Positions 8,093 through 17,340 of a stretch of DNA of 64,000 nt are shown here, piece by piece. A model generated the notes under the pieces. The model had not been told where the DNA came from, made no database searches, and saw only the letters and a program-made list of their open reading frames with translations. Source of the stretch: JADGQN01 sp035315185 (GTDB taxonomy: Bacteria > Desulfobacterota > Syntrophorhabdia > Syntrophorhabdales > WCHB1-27); the NCBI GenBank assembly GCA_035315185.1, contig DATFYE010000120.1, forward strand, positions 1 through 64,000, written 5' to 3'. Each line of letters begins with the position of its first letter. The stretch's first letter is position 1. The position numbers were made by a program, and so were the translations under genes.

Positions 8093-10342
8093 TTAGTCGG
8101 GTCTTACAGGTTGGAGGTTACAGATCTTCAACTTAAAATCAGGGGGATTTGTTTCGAGGTGGACGCTGTAGTACGGGTCCTTACCCTGAAAGTCCCACGA
8201 CTTCTTGAAGAGCTCGTATTCCTTCATTTCCACCTCGGAAGCCGATTTGCCCCGCGTCTTTGCTTCATAATGGAAGAGCTCGGCATGCGCAGCAAAGACA
8301 ACACGGTATCCCGCCTTGTGAGCCTTCAAACAGTAATCGATGTCGTTGCAAGTAAGTGAGAACAGTTGGTTGAAGCCGCCAAGTTCCTGGAAAACCTCCT
8401 TTGTCGTCATGAGGCAGGCGCCGGTCACGGCGAGGTAATTCCGGTTGGCTACGGAACTGCAGAAGTATCCGGGGACCGCGCGGCCTGAACCGCGAAGCAC
8501 GTGTACCGGTATTCCCTCCTCGGTCAGCACAACGCCGGCGTGCTGAACTGTCATGTCCTCATAATAGAGCTTGGCCCCTACGACACCTACGCCGGGTCGT
8601 TGGCAGAGCTGGAGCATGACTTCGAGCCAGTTGGGGGAGATGACCTCGGTGTCGTCGTTGAGGAAAAGAAGGTGCATCCCCGAGGCATGGCGCGCTCCCA
8701 GGTTCATCTTTGCGGCGATATTCACCTCCCCCTCGTAATGGATGAACCTGCAGTCGCTCCGCCTGATTGCTTGAATAGTATGCTCCGTGAGATCGTTGTT
8801 GTCGACGACGACAAGCTCGTAGTTAGCATACGTCGATCTGTCAGTAATGCTGTTTATACAGTTAGAGAGCATGTCGATCTCTTTCTTCATGAGTTTTGCG
8901 CTTTTTCCCGCGGACGGAATAATGATCGAGACTAATGGGTTGCCGATGACGTCGTACCTCAGGTCGAAGCAGCCAGGATAGTCGCCGGAAATCACAGTTC
9001 CCGTCTGTTTGAGGCGTTCCAACCGATCGTTCAGAGCTTTGACCGCGAGATCATCTTTGCGCTGTCCCGGTTCTTCTGAGGGTGCTGCAGCATTGGTCCG
9101 GCTTACGCTCCGGTGGTACAGAATCTTGGCGACGTGGCCAATCTTCTGGGTTTGTTCGGTAAAGCGGAGCAGGAAATCGTACTCGCACGCGCTTTCATAT
9201 TCTTTCCGGAAGCCCCCACCGCGCTTTGCAATCTCTTTCCGGTAACAGGCAAAGCGGCCCGTATACATGAAGGCTTCGACGTACTCGGGCGACCACTCAG
9301 GCTTAAAAAAAGGTTCGAATCGTCCCCCGTTGGCGTCCATTCTATCTTCGTCGCTGTATATCATGTCCGTGTGTGGATGACTATTGAGGAGGCGAGCAAA
9401 CTCGAACAGGGCGTCGGGGGAGATCGCGTCAGTGTTCTCCATCAGGCAGACAAAATCACCCTTTGCAAACGAGAGGGCTCCTTCGAGGGTAGCTGATAAC
9501 TGACCATATCCGGCGCAGCCTGTTGCCTTGATGCGCCGGTCTCTGGCTTCATATGACTGAAGGATTCTCATGATTGAGGGCTTGGTGATGTCATCATCCA
9601 CGATAACGAGCTCCCAATAAGGATAAGCCTGGGTAAGGACAGACTCAACAGAGCGCTTAACGGAGTATTCTTCCGCGTCACGCGCCGACATCAGTATGGA
9701 AAAGGCGGGCTTGAGCGGCAGTTCGACTGAATGCCGCGCCATTTTCTGGAGCTCTTCAACGGTTGGTGTATGCTGTTTTATCCACAGGCCGTAATGGTGC
9801 TTCTGAATGGCCGCGACTGCTTCGATCCGCTCCAGGGCATGGGCGCGCAGCCCTCTGCGGCCACCTTCCCGTAATGCTGAGAGGGCTCCCAGTAATGCCC
9901 CGAAGAAAGCCCGGAAAGAAAGGTTCTCTCTTTCCCAAAAATAGTTCCACGAGGTCCAGCCGAGAACCTCAATCTCTGTCAGCTTCTTTAATCTTAGACG
10001 TTTTATGAGGAAGCGGGTAGGGAACTTGCCGGGATCCAGCCGCAGCGCGGACACGTCGGGATCGAGCAGCATGAGTGCTGTATAAATCTTTTCTTTATCG
10101 GACACGGAACCTACATCAATCTTTTCCTTGAGAAATCCGTCTTCCCCGTAAACGTAAAGCGTGAAGTCGACGGGGGTCTCGGATGACGCGATGAAGCTCA
10201 GTTTTACCCAACCGTGCGGGATCTGCTCCAACCGGAACTCGGGATCGGACCCGACTGATTCCCATCGGTCCGGTGCTAGGCCCGGAGTGGATCTGAGCTG
10301 GTTTACGGGTATGAGCTTTGGTGTATAGCTCTTTCCCAACAT
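8093..10342 (-). CDS. Large two-domain family 2 glycosyltransferase (O-antigen type)
   Basis: The 749-residue protein carries two GT-A domains after an N-terminal beta-rich region of about 150 residues. Domain 1 (about 210-430) has FSILMSARDAEEYSVKRSV, FVCLMENTD and YSDEDRMD. Domain 2 (about 475-730) has VSIIIPSAGKSAKLM, FLNDDTEV and the acceptor-side CNDIDYCLKAHKAGYR. This arrangement matches bifunctional O-antigen GT2 proteins that add two residues or polymerise. No membrane helix is visible. Which domain is active in which step cannot be told from sequence. Confidence 0.88.
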   Translation of the reverse strand: MLGKSYTPKLIPVNQLRSTPGLAPDRWESVGSDPEFRLEQIPHGWVKLSFIASSETPVDFTLYVYGEDGFLKEKIDVGSVSDKEKIYTALMLLDPDVSALRLDPGKFPTRFLIKRLRLKKLTEIEVLGWTSWNYFWERENLSFRAFFGALLGALSALREGGRRGLRAHALERIEAVAAIQKHHYGLWIKQHTPTVEELQKMARHSVELPLKPAFSILMSARDAEEYSVKRSVESVLTQAYPYWELVIVDDDITKPSIMRILQSYEARDRRIKATGCAGYGQLSATLEGALSFAKGDFVCLMENTDAISPDALFEFARLLNSHPHTDMIYSDEDRMDANGGRFEPFFKPEWSPEYVEAFMYTGRFACYRKEIAKRGGGFRKEYESACEYDFLLRFTEQTQKIGHVAKILYHRSVSRTNAAAPSEEPGQRKDDLAVKALNDRLERLKQTGTVISGDYPGCFDLRYDVIGNPLVSIIIPSAGKSAKLMKKEIDMLSNCINSITDRSTYANYELVVVDNNDLTEHTIQAIRRSDCRFIHYEGEVNIAAKMNLGARHASGMHLLFLNDDTEVISPNWLEVMLQLCQRPGVGVVGAKLYYEDMTVQHAGVVLTEEGIPVHVLRGSGRAVPGYFCSSVANRNYLAVTGACLMTTKEVFQELGGFNQLFSLTCNDIDYCLKAHKAGYRVVFAAHAELFHYEAKTRGKSASEVEMKEYELFKKSWDFQGKDPYYSVHLETNPPDFKLKICNLQPVRPD

Positions 10343-10363
10343 GATCTTCGCGATGGGTCGGAC

Positions 10364-10762
10364 TTAGCTTCCTTCGGTAGCCCGGTCGTCGCCTTTTCTA
10401 AAAACCATAGTGTAGGCGCTACCCAGCCCATCTCTCTGTTCCAGGAATCCGGTCACTCTGCCTATCCAGTGGCCGATTTTTTGGGCGTGTGCTCCTAACG
10501 GCGATTGCGCCAGCAAAGAGATCATAGATGTTTCCCATCCGGGAGAGTTCAAGGCCAGGCTTCCTTTGTCAACGTATGTCACCGGGAGTCTCTCCAAGCC
10601 TAATCTATCCATCTCGTGATCAAGCAAGGCGGACGGGATCAATTCCAGGTGGCGCGGCGCGTCAAGATGGAACCAATAAGGACCGAAAATACGAAACTGC
10701 AGCGAATCCGGATTCGGGGTGGCAATTATCAGCACGCCTCCCGGAGAGAGACGCTGCAGATG
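10364..10762 (-). pseudogene. Truncated methyltransferase, C-terminal half only
   Basis: The frame (stop at 10364, open up to a TAA at 10763-10765) encodes LSPGGVLIIATPNPDS and, further on, DAPRHLELIP, DKGSLALNSPGWE and GLGSAYTMVFRKG. It aligns along its whole length with the C-terminal 120 residues of the intact methyltransferase at 12001-12945 (GGIAVIAAPNPSA, DAPRHVELIP, DKGGLGWNSFGWE, GYGSAYTLVFQRK). Motif I and the zinc ribbon are missing, so it cannot bind SAM as a whole enzyme. A GTG at 10735 could start a 123-residue peptide, but no function is likely. It looks like the remains of a duplicated methyltransferase/GT2 unit. Confidence 0.8.
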
Positions 10763-10777
10763 TTACAATGCCCAATT

Positions 10778-12004
10778 TTATTCTCCAGAACGAGTCTTGG
10801 ATTGCGGTTTGCAGGCATGAGCGAGGCCCAATTCAGGCGTTACCCGCTCAAACACTTCGAGAATGTTTTGGAAGTGACTCGGGCAGCGGTAAGGTACGAA
10901 TGCTGGATAGGGACTTTCCAGGCCGAGCAACCTCAGTGTCGCGTCGACCGCCTTCCTGCCAAAGAAATGTGCTATAACCCCTGTGAGGTTCAGCCACATG
11001 CGGTACCAGAGCTGCTCCGTCGGCGAGAGTCGACCAAGAAGCTCCTTCCTAAGCCCGGCAAAGGCCCTCGGGTTTTGGTAATATCGTTGAAAGAGGTGGA
11101 GCACCTGCAGCGATCTGTAGTGCCTGTAGTTGATACGAAGTTTGGATTCTTTGTCATAATTCATCCTGATGGTTTCCATGGCGAGCAGCCACGAGGTATT
11201 CATGTTGGACCCCGGCAATAGAAGTGGCTCCAAGTGCTTTAAGGATTCCGGAACGGAAAGATTGTTGAGAAACTCTACTCCCTGTTCTTCGTGATCGTTG
11301 TAATAGAAAAAGCCGAAAGACTTTGGGCTTATGCCAATTGTCACCAGAGGTGTGGGGCAGATGAGGATCCGGCTCCCTTTGAGGAAAAGCGCAGTAGTGG
11401 CATAGTAATCCGGGTAGGGTGGTTGGAAGAACGGGGCGTCCAGGGTGTCAGCAAACTTCTTTTTGACGACAGAATATTGCATGTTGTATTCTAGCGGCAA
11501 ACGAAAATCCATAGACATGTGGACAACGTTAAGGGCGACGCTCCGCTCGAGAAAAAAAGGCTCGTCGGACCAGACAAAGAACGGTGCACACCCGTTAGTC
11601 TGGAGAAAGCCATCCGGTGAATCGGGGAAGACGCCGGGATATGCATAAAGAAAAGCCCGCATGTAGATGAAATCGGGCTCGTTGTGCTCATTAATAAGAC
11701 GGTGCAACGCCGAGAGACACCCTCTCATCAGGCAATCGTCATCGCCGAGCATAATAAAGTAGTCGCCGGTGCTGCGGTGAAGGGCGTTGTTCCAGTTCTC
11801 CGTAACGGGAAGAAACCGATCCGTCCGATAATATTTGATCCGCTGATCGGCAAGTGACTGGACGTACCCTGCGACGTCCTCGTTCGAACAGTTGTCCGAC
11901 ACGATGACTTCCCAATCAGCGTAGTCCTGCTTGATGACCGTCTCAATCGCGTATTTCAACAGATTCAGACGGTCACGGGTGGGGAGCAGGATAGAGAACC
12001 TCAT
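10778..12004 (-). CDS. Family 2 glycosyltransferase
   Basis: A 408-residue GT-A enzyme with MRFSILLPTRDRLNLLKYAI at the start, VIVSDNCSNEDV, and the DXD-like FIMLGDDDCLMRG (about residues 93-105). The C-terminal half (about 230-408) is a helical extension with no membrane segment. It overlaps the start of the upstream methyltransferase gene's stop by 4 bases (ATGA). The truncated methyltransferase follows it after 15 bases, showing that the original downstream neighbour lost its 5' half here. Confidence 0.85.
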   Translation of the reverse strand: MRFSILLPTRDRLNLLKYAIETVIKQDYADWEVIVSDNCSNEDVAGYVQSLADQRIKYYRTDRFLPVTENWNNALHRSTGDYFIMLGDDDCLMRGCLSALHRLINEHNEPDFIYMRAFLYAYPGVFPDSPDGFLQTNGCAPFFVWSDEPFFLERSVALNVVHMSMDFRLPLEYNMQYSVVKKKFADTLDAPFFQPPYPDYYATTALFLKGSRILICPTPLVTIGISPKSFGFFYYNDHEEQGVEFLNNLSVPESLKHLEPLLLPGSNMNTSWLLAMETIRMNYDKESKLRINYRHYRSLQVLHLFQRYYQNPRAFAGLRKELLGRLSPTEQLWYRMWLNLTGVIAHFFGRKAVDATLRLLGLESPYPAFVPYRCPSHFQNILEVFERVTPELGLAHACKPQSKTRSGE

Positions 12005-12945
12005 TTCTTCCTCTGGAAAACTAGCGTGTAGGCACTCCCGTAGCCTTCCATTCCCTCAAGGGGTTTAAGAAGGTGACCTACCATGATTCCTGCCTTTCGG
12101 GCATAGTGTTTCAAGGTGGGGCGCAAAAAAAAGTTGGACAGGGAATATTCCCATCCGAAACTGTTCCAACCGAGACCCCCCTTGTCTGTGGTGGTGTTCA
12201 GTATGGTGTCCAGGCCCAGTGACTCCATTTTTTCGGCAAGCAGAGAAGCGGGAATTAATTCTACGTGGCGCGGAGCATCAACATGGGTCCAAAAACGTCC
12301 GAGGATCAGAAACTGGATAGCCGAAGGGTTTGGGGCCGCAATTACGGCTATACCACCGGGTAGGAGCGCTTCTGCGATCGCGGGTAGTGTACTCCAGGGG
12401 TTGCTCAGATGCTCGATCACGTGCCACAGCGCAATGACATCGTAACCGCCTTCCCGCCTCAAGCGCTTGTCCACATCACTCCCCTGTATTGCGCGAACAC
12501 CAACCTGCTCGCTTAAGAACTGGCAACATCGTGCATCCATCTCCATGGCCTCGGCTTCGAAGCCTGCCTGTTTGGCCAGATAGAGAAAAGTGCCCCAGGA
12601 CGGGCCAATCTCGAGCAGCCGGCCGGAAGAGACGAACGAGCTGACTAAATCGATCTTGTACTGTTCCGTCTGAGCCGCTATCTGTATCTCGCCGAGCGTG
12701 GGCGTCCCTGAATGGTAAGTTTCGGGGTAGTAGTCTCCGAGGTTGGAGGGAATGGGGGAGAGAAAAATCAGGTGGCAGGAAGGGCAGCGATAATAGGTAA
12801 AAGTCTCCTCTGAAATTTTACGGTTGAAGTCCTTTGTCTGAAAATAAAGAGGTGACGTATCTCCGCAACGCGGACAGGTGGCCCGCCCGAGAGCGGCATC
12901 GCTTTTCAAGGAAGGAAACCACCGCCTGATTACGTTCAAGGGCAC
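12001..12945 (-). CDS. Zinc-ribbon class I SAM methyltransferase
   Basis: The 314-residue protein has an N-terminal zinc ribbon (C24/C27 and C54/C57), then a Rossmann methyltransferase domain with motif I LLEIGPSWGTF (about 110-120), the IALWHVIEHLSNPW segment and LLPGGIAVIAAPNP. This is the usual plan of glycan methyltransferases in O-antigen loci. A run of eight T (coding strand) at about 12125-12132 encodes the FF region and could slip. Its paralogue survives as a fragment at 10364-10762. Substrate unknown. Confidence 0.85.
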   Translation of the reverse strand: MPLNVIRRWFPSLKSDAALGRATCPRCGDTSPLYFQTKDFNRKISEETFTYYRCPSCHLIFLSPIPSNLGDYYPETYHSGTPTLGEIQIAAQTEQYKIDLVSSFVSSGRLLEIGPSWGTFLYLAKQAGFEAEAMEMDARCCQFLSEQVGVRAIQGSDVDKRLRREGGYDVIALWHVIEHLSNPWSTLPAIAEALLPGGIAVIAAPNPSAIQFLILGRFWTHVDAPRHVELIPASLLAEKMESLGLDTILNTTTDKGGLGWNSFGWEYSLSNFFLRPTLKHYARKAGIMVGHLLKPLEGMEGYGSAYTLVFQRKK

Positions 12946-12948
12946 GGC

Positions 12949-13779
12949 TCACTTTTCCGTGCGTCCGCAAAAAAGCGAGGCGACAGTCCTCAGAGGTCTC
13001 GTCCATCTCCAGGTCTTCGAATTGAGTATCTCCTCCAGACCTATCCGATGGTTTACCGTACCCATCAGGAACGGGCGCGGGTTGACGCGTATATTCTCTA
13101 AATACAGATTTTCATGGTTACGAAACACCTGAACACGCATATCAACCATGTGTTCCTCGGTTGCTGATCTCTGCCTAGACCCATCGGTGATTCTGTAATA
13201 GAATGACACTTTGGGTATTCTGTACACTTTCCTCCCCAGTTCAACCAGAGAAAGCCAGAACTCCCAGTCTTCGTAACAGTATTTCATGTTAGAGTTAAAC
13301 CCGTTGACTGCCTCCCAGTCCCTTTTTTTGAAAAGTGCGCAATTACAAATCAGGTTGTCCAAAAGCAAGCCTTCAAGCGAGTAGGGCGGAAGCTCCCAGA
13401 GGCCCGTTTTGTCACCAAAGAATTCGGCAAGACAGTACACAATCCCGACATCAGGATCCCCATCGATCACCTTCACGGCCTCTTTCAGGTACTCCTTCCC
13501 TATCTTGTCATCCGCATCGAGGGGCAGTATGAATTCTCCGCTGGCTTCCTCAATAGCCCGGTTACGCGCTCTGGCTACCCCCTGGTTGGTGGTTTGAATG
13601 ACCCTAGTCTTAGGTCGGGAATAGTTGCTGAGAATGTCATTGGTCCGTGGGTCTGTGGATCCGTCATTCACGATAACAATCTCGAAGTCTTGATACGTCT
13701 GAGCAAGAACGGAATCTACCGCTTCATCGATGTATGCCCCATCATTGAAGCAGGGGATTATGACTGAGACTCGGGACAC
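12949..13779 (-). CDS. Family 2 glycosyltransferase
   Basis: A 276-residue GT-A protein with a textbook N-terminus: VSVIIPCFNDGAYIDEAVDS, VIVNDGSTD, and the metal-binding LPLDADDKIG (about residues 87-96). KYCYEDWEFWLSL supplies the ED motif that usually contains the catalytic base. It is followed after 3 bases by the methyltransferase gene and preceded by 20 bases with the purine-rich GGGGGAGGTGG as ribosome-binding site. The donor sugar is unknown. Confidence 0.88.
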   Translation of the reverse strand: MSRVSVIIPCFNDGAYIDEAVDSVLAQTYQDFEIVIVNDGSTDPRTNDILSNYSRPKTRVIQTTNQGVARARNRAIEEASGEFILPLDADDKIGKEYLKEAVKVIDGDPDVGIVYCLAEFFGDKTGLWELPPYSLEGLLLDNLICNCALFKKRDWEAVNGFNSNMKYCYEDWEFWLSLVELGRKVYRIPKVSFYYRITDGSRQRSATEEHMVDMRVQVFRNHENLYLENIRVNPRPFLMGTVNHRIGLEEILNSKTWRWTRPLRTVASLFCGRTEK

Positions 13780-13799
13780 CTAACCACCTCCCCCTGCTC

Positions 13800-14879
13800 T
13801 CAGAGTCTGTAGCCCATGACTATTTTCGCTACCGTTTCACTGACGTTTGTCACCATATATTCTGAAGGCGGCGACCAGGTGCCGGCCTTACCAAGTACCG
13901 TACTAACACATCTCAGAATGGATTCGGGTTCCCCTCCGCTCAGCATATTGCTGCCGCATTCGATGGTTTCCGGTCTTTCGGTCACGTCTCGAAGGGTTAC
14001 ATTCGGTACTCCGAAGATGCAGCATTCCTCCTGGACCGTGCCGCTGTCGCTCAGAACGCAGGCGGCATTGCGTTCGAGACTGACAAAATCGAAAAAGCCG
14101 AAGGGTGGCAAGAAACGAATCCTGCGGTTCTGCAAGTCGATACCAAGGGAATCGATCCTGATCCTGGTGTGGGGATGGGTGCTGACGATTATGGGTAAAC
14201 CGTACTTACGTTCCAGGAGATCAAGGCCAGTGATAAAACCTGTGAGGCGCTCCGCAATATCGACATTTTCGGCTCGATGCAGCGTGACGAGAAAGTATGC
14301 CTGTTTTTCGAGGCCGAGATCGTGATGGATTTTGGATGCCTGTATCGGGCTGTCATAATGACTAATCACCTCATAGATCGGGTTCCCGGTGACATAAATG
14401 CGGTCGCCCGGGATACCTTCGCACAGCAGATTTTTCCGGCTTCGTTCGGTATAAGGCATGAGAATATCACTGCTGTGATCAATGATTCGTCGATTGACTT
14501 CCTCCGGAACGCGGTCGTCATAGCAGCGATTCCCCGCTTCCATATGGTATACGGGGATACGGAGCCTCTTTGCCATGATCGCTGCGAGGCTGCTGTTTGT
14601 GTCGCCCAGGACGAGAAACCTGTCAGGCTTCTCTTTCATCATCACCCTTTCGCTCTCTGCTAAAATGGTGCCTATCTGTTCGCCAAATGTACCTTTCGCT
14701 CCGAAATGGTAGTCGGCCCGGCGTACTTCGAGTTGTTCAAGGAAGATGTCATTCAAATTGGTATCGTAATTCTGGCCCGTATGCAAAATCACCTGTTCGC
14801 AAAGGCTATCAAGCTTCTTGATGATGAGACACAGGCGAATTATTTCAGGCCGTGTTCCTAGAATTGTCATGATTTTCAT
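13800..14879 (-). CDS. wecB: Non-hydrolysing UDP-N-acetylglucosamine 2-epimerase family enzyme
   Basis: A 359-residue WecB/MnaA/FnlC-family epimerase, which interconverts UDP-GlcNAc and UDP-ManNAc or the 6-deoxy analogues. It shows GTRPEIIRL at the N-terminus, HTGQNYD, HMEAGNRCYDDRVPEE, VTLHRAENVD, STHPHTR and SDSGTVQEE near the C-terminus. The start at 14879 is chosen because it gives the family N-terminus (KIMTILGTRPE) and an ATGA overlap with the upstream gene; the longer frame to 15083 reads through that gene. With the SDR genes upstream it may supply a UDP-linked (deoxy)ManNAc-type sugar. Confidence 0.88.
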   Translation of the reverse strand: MKIMTILGTRPEIIRLCLIIKKLDSLCEQVILHTGQNYDTNLNDIFLEQLEVRRADYHFGAKGTFGEQIGTILAESERVMMKEKPDRFLVLGDTNSSLAAIMAKRLRIPVYHMEAGNRCYDDRVPEEVNRRIIDHSSDILMPYTERSRKNLLCEGIPGDRIYVTGNPIYEVISHYDSPIQASKIHHDLGLEKQAYFLVTLHRAENVDIAERLTGFITGLDLLERKYGLPIIVSTHPHTRIRIDSLGIDLQNRRIRFLPPFGFFDFVSLERNAACVLSDSGTVQEECCIFGVPNVTLRDVTERPETIECGSNMLSGGEPESILRCVSTVLGKAGTWSPPSEYMVTNVSETVAKIVMGYRL

Positions 14880-15808
14880 GAGAAAACAGCCTCCATCCTG
14901 AAATTGAACCGGGCCATCTCGGTAACCATCTCGGCAACCGTCGGAGGGGAATGGTATCCGGCCGATTTCCATATCTTCTCGTTCAGATCGGGTTTCTCCG
15001 TCGACAAGACCCGGTTGACCACGGTCGCGGCCTTGACCGGGGTGATCGTGATGTCCGGTCTCCCGTAACTTTCCGCAAAGCACAGGAGGAGGTCAGCCTT
15101 CGAGATAGTATCACCCGGAATCACGTGCTGAATGTGGGGAAGATCGAGGTCGTTCTTGATGATGCCGTGACAGATCTGCGCAAAGTGCAGGGTCGTTACG
15201 CCGTTCCAGTGGTGGTTGGTAAATCCGTTTACCTGCGCGCCCTTTGCCTGTCGTCTGAACCACTCGAGTAGAAAGACATAGCTTTTTGGCTCGGGCCCGA
15301 TAATAGAGCAGCGCAGATTGTATGCGTTCGTTAGGTAACATTCCCCCAAGCTTTTGGTTTTCCCGTACACGTCGAGAGGATCGTGCTTGTCACTTTCCAC
15401 ATAATCGCCTTTTTCACCCGAGAACACACAGTCGGTAGCAATAGACACGACTCTTGATTCCTTTCTTTGAGCAGCCATTGCCAGTCCGTAAGGGAAAAGG
15501 GCGTTCACCTTTATAGCTCGCTCTATCTCCTCAGGATTATCGTCGTGGGTATATGGTTTGGTTTTACCTATGCAGTTGATAATCCATGACGAGTTGTTGA
15601 TGATTTCATGGAGCAACGCCGGACTGTCTTTTTCTACATCAAAAACGTGCCACTTTATTTCCGGGAAATACTTCTGCCCTTTTTTTGCTAGCGTGTCATT
15701 TCGCACCGTTACCCCCAACTCTACTTGGGGGTTCCTCGATAAAAAATCCGTGACCATGGAACCCAACATACCGGAAGCCCCAACAACCAAAGCTTTTCTC
15801 ATCGCCAT
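14876..15808 (-). CDS. RmlD-like SDR sugar-nucleotide reductase/epimerase
   Basis: The 310-residue extended SDR protein has the NAD(P) motif VVGASGMLGSMV near the N-terminus, a STDCVFSGEKGDY segment as in RmlD-type reductases, and the YGKTK catalytic pair. ATG 15808 is chosen: AAAGGAAA lies upstream at usable spacing, and a longer frame up to 15943 would overlap the upstream cupin gene without reason. Next to a WecB/FnlC-like epimerase it could be the 4-keto-reductase of a UDP-6-deoxy-HexNAc pathway, but a FnlA-type 4,6-dehydratase is not present here. Exact reaction unresolved. Confidence 0.75.
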   Translation of the reverse strand: MAMRKALVVGASGMLGSMVTDFLSRNPQVELGVTVRNDTLAKKGQKYFPEIKWHVFDVEKDSPALLHEIINNSSWIINCIGKTKPYTHDDNPEEIERAIKVNALFPYGLAMAAQRKESRVVSIATDCVFSGEKGDYVESDKHDPLDVYGKTKSLGECYLTNAYNLRCSIIGPEPKSYVFLLEWFRRQAKGAQVNGFTNHHWNGVTTLHFAQICHGIIKNDLDLPHIQHVIPGDTISKADLLLCFAESYGRPDITITPVKAATVVNRVLSTEKPDLNEKIWKSAGYHSPPTVAEMVTEMARFNFRMEAVFS

Positions 15809-15833
15809 ATTCTTTCTGTTTCCTTTCGTTATT

Positions 15834-16286
15834 TTATCTTTCAATAATGTTCCAGATATCCCAGTAGTGGGCATCATACCGTACGTCGTCGTTCCTTGCC
15901 TCTTCGATCGATGCGGTAGAAAAAAATATAATGCCCGCGTCATCAGTCAGTGATTTGAAACCATTTGCGTATCCGGCAGGGACATATAGGATAGAAGGTT
16001 TTTTTGCGGAAAGAACATAACGATGCACCTGGGCCGTTTTAGAAGGTTGCTCCCAATCGTCGATCTGAACTGCACCGACTATGGCGGCCCCATTCGTGAC
16101 AAATACATATTTCGCTTCATGTCTATGTGCATGCCAGGCCCTTACAAAGCCCGAGGCATGATTGGAGACCAAGTAGAATCGCTTTACCAGGGCGAAGTCG
16201 AAATCATTTACGAACGAGAGTTGACCTCGATCATCCACAGCAAGCCCGCCCTCTATGAGCCGAGGCGTCTCATTCTGTTTTTTCAT
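15834..16286 (-). CDS. RmlC/FdtA-like cupin sugar epimerase or isomerase
   Basis: A 150-residue single cupin. The histidine-rich RAWHAHRHEAKYVFV and LYVPAGYANGFKSLTDD are the cupin motifs of dTDP-4-keto-6-deoxyhexose 3,5-epimerase and 3,4-ketoisomerase (QdtA/FdtA, WxcM-like) enzymes. The WDIWNI tail resembles RmlC. The start at 16286 is set by a strong GGAGGAG five bases upstream; the earlier ATG at 16301 lies on top of that site. The gene overlaps the upstream SDR gene by 17 bases. It probably acts on a keto-sugar nucleotide made nearby. Confidence 0.72.
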   Translation of the reverse strand: MKKQNETPRLIEGGLAVDDRGQLSFVNDFDFALVKRFYLVSNHASGFVRAWHAHRHEAKYVFVTNGAAIVGAVQIDDWEQPSKTAQVHRYVLSAKKPSILYVPAGYANGFKSLTDDAGIIFFSTASIEEARNDDVRYDAHYWDIWNIIER

Positions 16287-17241
16287 TTGCTCCTCCCCCA
16301 TACAAGCTGTGTGTGTTGAACATCGAGAGAAAGGCCTGGTTGGTGTAGCGAGGGTTATCTACCGTCTTCAGGCGATGGGTGATCAGAAGCTCCTTGATCT
16401 CCTCAATGCCGTCGTCAATCAAGTATCTCGGCTTGAAACCGAGCGTCTCCTGGGCCTTGCGGCTGGTAACCCGATAATTTCTTGCGTCCTGGAATTTTAT
16501 GTCCACGGGCTGGATAACCATATCCGGGAAATGATTTCTCACCTGGTAGGCAAGATCGATTATACGCACATTCTGTCGGTGAAGATTGAATATACCCGTG
16601 TGCGTGGTGGTCAAGTGATCGACGCACGCCTGGGCCGCATCGCGCACATGAAGAAGCGGTCTGAATTGATTTCCTCCGTAGACCGTGATCTGCCCATCCT
16701 GGTACGCCCTGACGGTCAATGTGTTGACGACGAGGTCGAGGCGAAGGCGCGAGAAAAGGTCGCCCACACCGAAAAGAGTGCCTAGGCGGAAAATAATCGC
16801 GTTCTTCCGTTTCAGATATCCTTCGGCTGCCAGCTTGGTCGCTGCATAGACAGACAGCGGGTTCAAGAGCGATTCTTCGTCAAGTTCGCCATCTTGCGCG
16901 CCATAGACAGAGCATGTGGATAAGAAAACGATGCGGCCATCAAAATGCTCGGCAAGAAATTTAACGGATTCCTGGTTGATTTGAAGGGTGACGTCAGGAT
17001 GGAGTGCACACGCCCCGTCCCCCACAAGCGCTGCCAGCCAGATCACTGCATCCGCCCACTTGAGCTGTTGAAGCAAAAGACCGTGATCCCTTACATCGCC
17101 GTAAACGAAATTTCCCGGTTTTCGATAGCATTCCTCGTACAACAAGGCATCCAACACACGTACCTCATGACCGCTGTCTCCGAGTATATCAGTTACCGCG
17201 CCGCCAACGTAACCAGAGCCGCCTGTTACTAAAACTTTCAA
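16270..17241 (-). CDS. NAD-dependent epimerase/dehydratase (extended SDR)
   Basis: A 323-residue extended SDR with GGSGYVGGAV for NAD binding, WLAALVGDGAC, the catalytic serine region FLSTCSVYGAQ, the YAATK pair, and the substrate-binding PLLHVRDAAQAC. These enzymes epimerise, dehydrate or reduce nucleotide sugars; the subgroup cannot be assigned here. The start is TTG at 17241, set by a perfect AGGAGG six bases upstream. It begins a four-gene block (SDR, cupin, SDR, epimerase) joined by overlaps or by one short gap. Confidence 0.8.
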   Translation of the reverse strand: MKVLVTGGSGYVGGAVTDILGDSGHEVRVLDALLYEECYRKPGNFVYGDVRDHGLLLQQLKWADAVIWLAALVGDGACALHPDVTLQINQESVKFLAEHFDGRIVFLSTCSVYGAQDGELDEESLLNPLSVYAATKLAAEGYLKRKNAIIFRLGTLFGVGDLFSRLRLDLVVNTLTVRAYQDGQITVYGGNQFRPLLHVRDAAQACVDHLTTTHTGIFNLHRQNVRIIDLAYQVRNHFPDMVIQPVDIKFQDARNYRVTSRKAQETLGFKPRYLIDDGIEEIKELLITHRLKTVDNPRYTNQAFLSMFNTHSLYGGGANEKTE

Positions 17242-17246
17242 TCTGT

Positions 17247-17252
17247 CCTCCT
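17247..17252 (-). promoter_or_regulatory. Strong ribosome-binding site that fixes a TTG start
   Basis: The minus strand reads AGGAGG at 17252-17247, five bases before TTG at 17241-17239. There is no ATG in frame nearby. The 99-base spacer upstream also holds ACAGAC-AAC-GTCTGT, a 6-bp hairpin. Confidence 0.65.
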
Positions 17253-17340
17253 TTTCTACGCAATTTGCTATAGCGCCAACAGACGTTGTCTGTCCTTTCA
17301 GCTGCTTTGGATAAAGCTAGTTAAATGAAGAGTATTACCC

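Noticed and set aside
9009..9496. Plus-strand open frames opposite the large GT2 gene
   Set aside because: They are antisense shadows of a well-supported coding sequence with no recognisable domain.
13800..15083. Long form of the 2-epimerase starting at 15083
   Set aside because: The first 68 residues are a shadow of the neighbouring SDR gene and have no similarity to the family; ATG 14879 fits.
13800..17241. Complete UDP-L-FucNAc (FnlABC) pathway
   Set aside because: The epimerase fits FnlC/WecB, but no FnlA-type 4,6-dehydratase is present and the SDRs lack FnlA/FnlB-specific features I could recognise.
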